Translations under genes and position numbers: made by a program
Assembly: GCF_001399975.1 (NCBI RefSeq)
Contig: NZ_LKBD01000004.1
Coordinates: 62,001-126,000 of the forward strand
DNA length: 64,000 nucleotides
Source: Pseudoalteromonas sp. P1-9
Lineage (GTDB): Bacteria > Pseudomonadota > Gammaproteobacteria > Enterobacterales > Alteromonadaceae
Direction: 5' to 3'
In this document: in pieces, positions 57,736 to 64,000 of the stretch
Numbering within the stretch: position 1 is the first letter of the stretch
How the letters are laid out: each line of letters begins with the position of its first letter
Notes under the pieces: model-generated
What the model was told of the DNA's origin: nothing
The model's input: the letters and a program-made list of their open reading frames with translations, nothing else
The model's database searches: none

Positions 57736-60507
57736 ATGAGTAGATTTGGCTTAAGAGACTGGATAATACTATTAACTTTAGTACCCACCTTAACGGTAGG
57801 TATTATCCTAGGCAGTTATTTTACCTTAACTCGCTATCAAGAACTTAACGATTTTCTCGCCGAACAAGGGCAAACCATTTCCACACCGCTGGCAAAAGCC
57901 ATAGAACATGCGCTAAACAGCAACAATATTGTTGAATTAAAGTCGGTTATTAGCAACACACACAATCAACACGCTCCGCTCATAAAATCAATTGTATTAT
58001 TCAACGCCAATCATGAACTTATTCTCACCAGTAACTATTACCCTGAGATAGAAGAGTTTAAATTTGAGAACGGTAACGCATTGCCAAAACAGCTTTACAT
58101 TAAACAATTTGAAAAAAGCATTCTGTTTTCGCTGCCAATTTTCGATAAAAACGCACTTTCACAAGACAGCTTATTAATTTCCCAGCATTTACCAGTAAAA
58201 GCCTATGTAAACGTAGAAATTAGTAACGATCGCGCAGTGATTGCGCGACAAAGTGCTTTGCTGTTTAGTATTGTGATTATTGGTTTAGCCGTAGCCATCG
58301 CGTTAGTAATTGCGTTTCGTTTTTCTAATCGCTTAAGTGACCCAATCAAAAAGCTGGTGTTTGCGGTTGACCAACTAAAAAGCGATGAATTAGAAACCGG
58401 ACTCGATGAGCGTATGGCAGGCGAGTTTGAAATTTTAAGACGCGGACTTAATGATATTTCGGCCAATATGGTTACGCAAAAAGATGAAATGCAGCGCCAT
58501 ATCGACCAAGCCATTAGCGATTACCGCGAAACGCTTGAACAATACGAAACACAAAACATAAAGCTAAATTTTGCCAAGCGCGAGGCGCAAAGGGCAAACC
58601 AGGTTAAATCCGATTTCTTAGCGAAAATGAGTCATGAGCTCAGAACGCCGCTTAACGGTGTTATTGGCTTTACCCGCCAGTTATCTAAAACACCGCTCAA
58701 TAAACACCAAAAAGATTACCTCGATACCATCGAATTTTCGGCTAAAAGCCTGCTCACTATTATTAGTGATATTCTAGATTTCTCAAAGCTTGAAGCGGGT
58801 GCAATGGAACTTGAGCATATTCATTTTCAATTGCGCGATACCATTAACGAGGCACTCACCTTATTAGCGCCGAACGCCCACGAAAAGCACATTGAATTAT
58901 CGCTATATGTTGCTGATGGAATTTCCGATCATGTGATTGGCGACCCTACCCGCTTTAAACAAATTTTAATCAACCTTATTAGTAACGCGATTAAATTTAC
59001 AGACAATGGTAGCGTTACTATTGATGTAACCGGCCGTATGTTAAGCGACCATAAACAAGCATTGCTTATTTCTGTCAAAGACACCGGCATTGGCATCGAT
59101 AGCAATAAGCAAGATTCGCTGTTTTTGGCGTTTGGTCAGGCCGATTCCAGCATTACCCGTAAGTTTGGTGGTACCGGTCTAGGTTTAATTATTACCAAAC
59201 ACTTAGTTGAAGCTATGGGCGGTAAAATTTCCTTAAATTCAGCGCTAGGTAAAGGCAGTTGCTTTACCTTTAATGCTGAACTTGAAATTCCAAAACATCA
59301 ATATGCGATAGACTTACCACTTGGTCCGTTAGAGCAAAAACGCGTGTTATTCTTTGAACCATTTGAACACAGCTTTGAAGCTGGCAAAGAATTGTTAGAA
59401 AGCTGGCAGTTAAATGTGACTGCATGTGCAACATTTGGCGAATTGGAAGAATCGCAAAATCAGGCTTTTAATTTTGATATTGGCCTGCTTGCTGTGAACA
59501 TTGACCCCAACGACCTACACGCATGCCGCGAACTAATTAAGCGTGCACGGGAAAAATGTGATTACCTATACGTATTAGTTAATACCATATCGCATAGCTA
59601 TCGCGAGGTGGTCATTAATGCCGGCGCCGATGCATGTTTGTCAAAGCCAATGAACCATCGCAAGCTGTGCCATACACTTGCCGCCCCATACAGACTTGAT
59701 CACCCGACCATTAGTACTCCAGCAACAGATAAAGAAACATTGCCATTAAAAGCGCTTGTGGTAGATGATAACGATGCTAACTTGCGCTTAATGTGTGCAC
59801 TACTGCGCGACAAAATTGAAAGTTTTGATACCGCACATAATGGCGCGCAAGCGGTTAGCCTTGCAAAAAGCCGCAAGTACGATGTGATACTGCTTGATAT
59901 TCAAATGCCGATTATGGACGGCGTAACCGCGTGTAAACTCATTTTAGAATCGTCTCTTAATGAGCAAACACCGATTATTGCCGTGACTGCGCATGCCCTT
60001 GCTAGTGAAAAAGAATCGCTGTTAAGCAATGGCTTTACCAGTTACTTAACCAAACCGATCGATGAAGAAATTTTAATGAAAACCATCGCAGAGTTTGGTT
60101 CAAAAAATTATCAACCGAAAGTACAACCCGCCAAATTAATTAGCAGCGAACCACCGTTTTCGAGCAATATGATTGATTGGCAGTTAGCATTACAACGCGC
60201 TGGCGGAAAAGAAGACCTCGCGAACGAAATGCTGAGCATGTTATTGCTTAGTATTCCCGAAACACAAAAGTTAATTAGCGAAGCCTTTGGCGATAGTGAC
60301 AGCAAAGAACTATTAAGTATTATCCATAAATTTCATGGCGCCTGTTGTTACACTGGCGTGCCCAAAATAAAAAATCTCGCAGAAACTATCGAAACCGCGT
60401 TAAAACAAGCACAAGCGCTTAAAGACATCGAACCAGAAATATTTGAACTGCAAGATTGTTTATCGAGTTTAATGCAAGATGCTGGGGCAATTCAGAGTGT
60501 AGAGTAA
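57736..60507 (+). CDS. barA: Hybrid sensor histidine kinase BarA
   Basis: Membrane sensor of the BarA/UvrY (GacS/GacA) system, 923 residues. First membrane helix near 9-29, periplasmic domain, second helix near 174-194, HAMP, HisKA with phospho-His about 300 (AKMSHELRTPLNGVIGF), HATPase (DNGSVTID, DTGIGID, GGTGLGL), a degenerate receiver, a true receiver (VVDDNDANLRL, ILLDIQMPIMDG), and an HPt domain (IHKFHGACCYTG). Divergent from rlmD. Confidence 0.95.
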   Translation: MSRFGLRDWIILLTLVPTLTVGIILGSYFTLTRYQELNDFLAEQGQTISTPLAKAIEHALNSNNIVELKSVISNTHNQHAPLIKSIVLFNANHELILTSNYYPEIEEFKFENGNALPKQLYIKQFEKSILFSLPIFDKNALSQDSLLISQHLPVKAYVNVEISNDRAVIARQSALLFSIVIIGLAVAIALVIAFRFSNRLSDPIKKLVFAVDQLKSDELETGLDERMAGEFEILRRGLNDISANMVTQKDEMQRHIDQAISDYRETLEQYETQNIKLNFAKREAQRANQVKSDFLAKMSHELRTPLNGVIGFTRQLSKTPLNKHQKDYLDTIEFSAKSLLTIISDILDFSKLEAGAMELEHIHFQLRDTINEALTLLAPNAHEKHIELSLYVADGISDHVIGDPTRFKQILINLISNAIKFTDNGSVTIDVTGRMLSDHKQALLISVKDTGIGIDSNKQDSLFLAFGQADSSITRKFGGTGLGLIITKHLVEAMGGKISLNSALGKGSCFTFNAELEIPKHQYAIDLPLGPLEQKRVLFFEPFEHSFEAGKELLESWQLNVTACATFGELEESQNQAFNFDIGLLAVNIDPNDLHACRELIKRAREKCDYLYVLVNTISHSYREVVINAGADACLSKPMNHRKLCHTLAAPYRLDHPTISTPATDKETLPLKALVVDDNDANLRLMCALLRDKIESFDTAHNGAQAVSLAKSRKYDVILLDIQMPIMDGVTACKLILESSLNEQTPIIAVTAHALASEKESLLSNGFTSYLTKPIDEEILMKTIAEFGSKNYQPKVQPAKLISSEPPFSSNMIDWQLALQRAGGKEDLANEMLSMLLLSIPETQKLISEAFGDSDSKELLSIIHKFHGACCYTGVPKIKNLAETIETALKQAQALKDIEPEIFELQDCLSSLMQDAGAIQSVE

Positions 60508-60590
60508 AAGTTTACTGTTAAAGTAGAGTGAAGATTTTGACGGGGACTTGTTAGTTTAATCTCTTCTAAATAATGGAATAAGTACTGGAA

Positions 60591-60616
60591 TGTCGCTGCT
60601 TCTAAAAGCAGCGACA
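60591..60616. terminator. Perfect 11-bp hairpin between barA and pdxJ
   Basis: Perfect inverted repeat TGTCGCTGCTT-N4-AAGCAGCGACA between convergent genes, without a U-run on either side. Probably a bidirectional mRNA end or stabiliser. Confidence 0.5.
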
Positions 60617-60624
60617 AACACAAT

Positions 60625-61356
60625 TTACATTCTTGCTTCTAGCATTAAGCGTTTCATATCTGAAACCGCTTTTGCTAAGCCATCAATCGCTGCACGCGCA
60701 ATAATGGCATGGCCAATATTAAGCTCGTAAATTTCTGGAATGGCGGCGATTGGTTTTACATTATGATAATGCAAACCGTGACCTGCGTTTACGGTTAAAC
60801 CTAAACCTGCTGCGTATTTACAACCAGCGGCGATACGCGCTAGTTCTTCATCACGGTCTTTATCGTTTTCAGCGTCTGCATACGCGCCGGTATGAATTTC
60901 AACAAATGGCGCTTTTACTCGGGCACATGCATCAAGTTGCGATTCAATTGCATCAACAAACAGCGATACTTTAATACCGGCTGCACTGAGTTTTGCTACT
61001 GCATCGGCAATTTTTGCTTCGTTGCCAACTACATCTAGGCCGCCTTCGGTGGTCAGCTCTTCACGTTTTTCTGGCACTAAACATACGTATTCTGGATTTA
61101 CCTCAAGCGCTATACCTATCATTTCATCGGTAACGGCCATTTCTAAATTCATACGCGTTTGAATGGTTTTTGCCATTACATATACATCACGGTCTTGAAT
61201 ATGGCGGCGGTCTTCACGTAAGTGAATAGTAATACCATCTGCACCAGCGTGCTCTGCAACGGTTGCTGCATGTGCTGGGTCTGGAAATTGCGTGCCACGG
61301 GCTTGTCTTAACGTTGCGATATGGTCAACATTGACCCCTAATAAAATATCTTTCAT
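60625..61356 (-). CDS. pdxJ: Pyridoxine 5'-phosphate synthase
   Basis: Final ring-closing step of de novo vitamin B6 synthesis, supplying PLP for the aminotransferases. 243 residues: [27 protein letters not shown] at the N-terminus, [63 protein letters not shown]. Last gene of the lepB-rnc-era-recO-pdxJ operon. Confidence 0.97.
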   Translation of the reverse strand: MKDILLGVNVDHIATLRQARGTQFPDPAHAATVAEHAGADGITIHLREDRRHIQDRDVYVMAKTIQTRMNLEMAVTDEMIGIALEVNPEYVCLVPEKREELTTEGGLDVVGNEAKIADAVAKLSAAGIKVSLFVDAIESQLDACARVKAPFVEIHTGAYADAENDKDRDEELARIAAGCKYAAGLGLTVNAGHGLHYHNVKPIAAIPEIYELNIGHAIIARAAIDGLAKAVSDMKRLMLEARM

Positions 61357-61359
61357 AAA

Positions 61360-62040
61360 TTAAGATCCAAATAATTCTCGGCTTTTCAGTTTTTTATACC
61401 CTAAAAGCGGATTAAGTAAATAGCGTGCCAGTTGTTTTGCTAATGTGCGCGTTAGCTTATCAGAAAAGTCTAAGCATGCAATTTGTTGTATTTGCTTTCC
61501 ACTTAAACCTCGGCGACTACCTTTTAACGACAACCAACCTAGTTCATTTTGATACTGGTAATACGTATCATCTTTCAATTCAGAGCCGTGAGCGTCAAAA
61601 GAAAAATCTAACCCTACACCTAGCGCTTCTAATAATTGAAATTCAAACGAACGTAAAATGGGTTCGTAGTCTTCATCATTCGCTAACTGTGTTAGATGCT
61701 GATGATACAGCCCATATATTTCATCAAGTGGTTCATTGATAGGTGTTAAGCGAGCGGTCAATTCGTTGAGATAAAAACCACAGTACAAGGCTTTATTTTT
61801 GAGTGCGACAAGGCTCTCAAGCTCGTATTGGTTTAAGTATTTGATATCGCCTTTGCCAACATATTGTACGCTAAGGCGACTAAATGGTTGTAGATTGGCT
61901 TTTTGTTTGATGCTATTGCGGCCCTTCACACGAGCCAACAAGCGGATATGACCAACACCTTGTACCAACAGGTCCAACATTAACTGCGAGTCGCTAAATG
62001 GACGTGAATGCAGTAAATAAGCTGGCACAAAGTGTTGCAT
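61360..62040 (-). CDS. recO: DNA repair protein RecO
   Basis: RecFOR mediator that loads RecA on SSB-coated gaps. 226 residues: OB-fold N-terminus (AYLLHSRPFSDSQLMLDLLVQGVGHIRLLARVKG) and helical C-domain (LGVGLDFSFDAHG). No zinc-finger cysteines, as in several gammaproteobacterial RecO proteins. Ten bases after era and three before pdxJ. Confidence 0.94.
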   Translation of the reverse strand: MQHFVPAYLLHSRPFSDSQLMLDLLVQGVGHIRLLARVKGRNSIKQKANLQPFSRLSVQYVGKGDIKYLNQYELESLVALKNKALYCGFYLNELTARLTPINEPLDEIYGLYHQHLTQLANDEDYEPILRSFEFQLLEALGVGLDFSFDAHGSELKDDTYYQYQNELGWLSLKGSRRGLSGKQIQQIACLDFSDKLTRTLAKQLARYLLNPLLGYKKLKSRELFGS

Positions 62041-62050
62041 TGATTAGGCC

Positions 62051-62977
62051 TTAGTCTTCACCATAGCCTAAGCTGCGAAGTGCGCGTTCATCATCAGCCC
62101 AACCTGATTTCACTTTTACCCAAAGTTCTAAGAACACTTTATTATCAAGCATATCTTCAAGATCTTTACGTGCTTCGCGGCCGATAACTTTAAGCTTTTC
62201 GCCTTTATTACCAATCACCATGCGTTTTTGTGTTTGGCGCTCAACCAAAATTAAGCCGTTAATTTGCCAAACGCCGTTATCCATCCATTTAAACTGTTCA
62301 ATTTCAACAGTCACCGAATACGGTAGCTCATCCCCCATAAAGCGCATTAATTTTTCGCGAATCACTTCTGCCGCTAAAAAGCGCATTGAGCGATCGGTTA
62401 CGTAATCTTCTGGGAAGTAAAATTCACATTGAGGCAAAGTGTTATGAACGTGCTGTTTGATTTGTTCAACGCGTTTGCCATGCTTTGCTGAAATTGGGAT
62501 CATATCAAGGAAATTACCTTTCGTTGCTAACCACTGCAAATGTGGTAGTAACTCTTCTTTTTCCCTAACGTTATCTTCTTTGTTAATAGCAAGAATCACC
62601 GGCACACCACTGCCCATTACCTTAGTAAGTACCATCTCGTCGTCATCTGTCCAACGGGTACCTTCAACCACAAAGATAATCAGTTCCACGTCACCAATTG
62701 AACTTGATGCAGCGCGGTTCATTAAACGGTTAATTGCGCGTTTTTCTTCGCTGTGAAGACCTGGAGTATCAACATACACGGCTTGGTATTTGCCTTCAGT
62801 ATGAATACCCATAATGCGGTGACGCGTAGTTTGCGGCTTACGTGAGGTAATACTCACTTTTTGCTCAACCAAACGGTTTAACAGCGTTGATTTACCCACA
62901 TTTGGGCGACCCACAATGGCAATCATGCCACAATGAGTATCAATTGGCGCATCTAACAGGTCTTTATCAAACGTCAT
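62051..62977 (-). CDS. era: GTPase Era
   Basis: Ras-like GTPase for 16S rRNA maturation and 30S assembly. 308 residues: P-loop [14 protein letters not shown], switch II VDTPGL, NKxD-type INKEDN, and a C-terminal KH domain ([24 protein letters not shown]). Its start overlaps the rnc stop by 11 bases. Confidence 0.97.
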   Translation of the reverse strand: MTFDKDLLDAPIDTHCGMIAIVGRPNVGKSTLLNRLVEQKVSITSRKPQTTRHRIMGIHTEGKYQAVYVDTPGLHSEEKRAINRLMNRAASSSIGDVELIIFVVEGTRWTDDDEMVLTKVMGSGVPVILAINKEDNVREKEELLPHLQWLATKGNFLDMIPISAKHGKRVEQIKQHVHNTLPQCEFYFPEDYVTDRSMRFLAAEVIREKLMRFMGDELPYSVTVEIEQFKWMDNGVWQINGLILVERQTQKRMVIGNKGEKLKVIGREARKDLEDMLDNKVFLELWVKVKSGWADDERALRSLGYGED

Positions 62978-63644
62978 CTTTAATCATCTTCAATGCAAGC
63001 TCAGCTGCTTTTTGTTCTGCTTTACGACGCGAACTTCCTTTAGCTACTACTTGAGGTTTATTCTCAATTAAGCACTCAACCGTAAACACTTGGTTGTGCG
63101 CTTGGCCTTTAGTATCAATTACATTATAGCTAGGCAGAGGGATCTTGCGGGCTTGCAGATACTCTTGTAGCAAGGTTTTTGGGTCTTTTTGATTATGCCC
63201 TGGGGTAATTGCTTGTAAACGCGTTTGATACCAGTTGAGTACTAACTCACGACATGTTTCTATGTCTGAATCTAAAAATACAGCACCTATAATTGCTTCA
63301 ACGGCATCAGCAAGCGTTGATTCACGGCGATAACCACCGCTTTTCAGCTCACCCGGACCTAGGCGAAGAAAGTCGCCTAGTTCAAATTCCACACCAAATT
63401 CCGCCAATGTTTGACCGCGTACTAGCGTTGAGCGCATACGGCTTAAATCGCCTTCACGGGCTTTTGGAAATTGATGATACAAAGCATCAGCTATAACGAA
63501 GCTCAAAATCGAGTCACCTAAAAACTCAAGGCGCTCATTGTGAGCACCTCGGTAACTTCTATGGGTCATTGCTTGCTCTAGCAAGCGAACGTCGTTAAAG
63601 CTGTAACCTATCTTCTTAAATAATAAGTTTACGTCTTTAGTCAT
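62967..63644 (-). CDS. rnc: Ribonuclease III
   Basis: Double-strand-specific endonuclease processing rRNA precursors and mRNAs. 225 residues: signature [12 protein letters not shown] near 37-48 with catalytic Glu/Asp, [15 protein letters not shown], and C-terminal dsRBD ([11 protein letters not shown] onward to [13 protein letters not shown]). Downstream of lepB by 18 bases. Confidence 0.97.
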   Translation of the reverse strand: MTKDVNLLFKKIGYSFNDVRLLEQAMTHRSYRGAHNERLEFLGDSILSFVIADALYHQFPKAREGDLSRMRSTLVRGQTLAEFGVEFELGDFLRLGPGELKSGGYRRESTLADAVEAIIGAVFLDSDIETCRELVLNWYQTRLQAITPGHNQKDPKTLLQEYLQARKIPLPSYNVIDTKGQAHNQVFTVECLIENKPQVVAKGSSRRKAEQKAAELALKMIKDDV

Positions 63645-63662
63645 TATTAACTTGTTAAAAGA

Positions 63663-64000
63663 TTATTGAATTTTGCCAAGGCGTTCAAAGCGCACACCAG
63701 TTGGCACCCAAGACGGTAATAAACTGTCTTCGTCTTCTGAAAAAGTAAAGCTCATCCAAATAAATACTGCTTTACCTACTAAATTTTCTTTTGGTACAAA
63801 ACCCCAAACACGGCTATCTTGGCTGTTATCGCGGTTATCACCCATTGCAAAATAATGGCCTTCTGGTACACGCCATTCGTCTTGTGCCGTACCCGCTTGC
63901 TGATAATAGCGACCTGATAATTCAGGCATTGCTGGGTTAATTAAAATATCGTGTGTTAAACCTGAAAGCTGTTCTGTTGCGCGAATTTGTGGCACACCAG
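63663..64000 (-). CDS. lepB: Signal peptidase I LepB (3' part only)
   Basis: C-terminal part of the type I signal peptidase; the gene runs off the right edge, so the membrane anchors and the Ser-Lys catalytic dyad are not in view. Visible are [18 protein letters not shown], the [20 protein letters not shown] box E and [20 protein letters not shown]. It is open at its 5' end; the frame remains open at base 64000. First known gene of the rnc-era-recO-pdxJ unit. Confidence 0.95.
   Translation of the reverse strand, partial: GVPQIRATEQLSGLTHDILINPAMPELSGRYYQQAGTAQDEWRVPEGHYFAMGDNRDNSQDSRVWGFVPKENLVGKAVFIWMSFTFSEDEDSLLPSWVPTGVRFERLGKIQ

Overview
The window is a contiguous chromosomal segment of a marine-type gammaproteobacterium. 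Gene order, protein sequences and moderate-to-low GC point to the Alteromonadales, perhaps near Pseudoalteromonas or Shewanella; I cannot name a species. No insertion sequence, prophage, integrase or CRISPR array is visible. Three quarters of the window is one polar-flagellum supercluster; the rest is ordinary housekeeping.

Region 1 (about 200-18200): the flagellar master regulator flrA, a compact divergent flagellin, and a flagellin-glycosylation island inserted between flrA and fliT. The island has a rightward pseB-pseC-aldo/keto reductase operon and a leftward nine-gene operon with mostly overlapping genes: class III aminotransferase, SpsF-type cytidylyltransferase, pseI, FAD oxidoreductase, PseG-like hydrolase, methyltransferase, short DegT aminotransferase, methyltransferase, WbqC-like protein. 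It also has a lone GT-B-like glycosyltransferase, a GNAT acetyltransferase and the Maf flagellin glycosyltransferase. It looks like a pseudaminic-acid-type route with extra decorating enzymes and an SpsF-type enzyme where PseF is expected. Both operons are preceded by GG-N10-GC sigma-54-type promoters, so sugar synthesis seems wired to the flagellar cascade.

Region 2 (18200-25650): fliT, fliS, fliD, flaG, three tandem flagellin genes and flgL. The three flagellins are most alike in the central, normally variable part. Sigma-28-type promoters (TAAA-N15-GNCGATAA class) precede the first and third flagellins, the third having two; the middle flagellin has only a sigma-54-like site.

Region 3 (25650-42730): flgK, flgJ, flgI-flgB, cheR, cheV on the minus strand, flgA-flgM-flgN on the plus strand, then flgP, flgT, a tRNA-Arg(CCU) and three tandem FlgO-domain lipoprotein genes. 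The flg genes are cut into units by terminators after flgE and flgI, each followed by a sigma-54-type promoter (before flgF and flgJ). Similar sites precede flgB, flgP and the flgO array; the last is embedded in the galU terminator.

Region 4 (42800-64000): galU, thyA, lgt, a TauE/SafE transporter, ptsP, rppH, mutH, eno, pyrG, mazG, relA, rlmD, barA, pdxJ, recO, era, rnc and the 3' part of lepB. These are conserved core genes. The 415-bp rppH-mutH gap carries two DnaA-box matches.

Coordinates and motifs were read by eye; promoter and terminator calls are pattern matches, not experimental or scored predictions.
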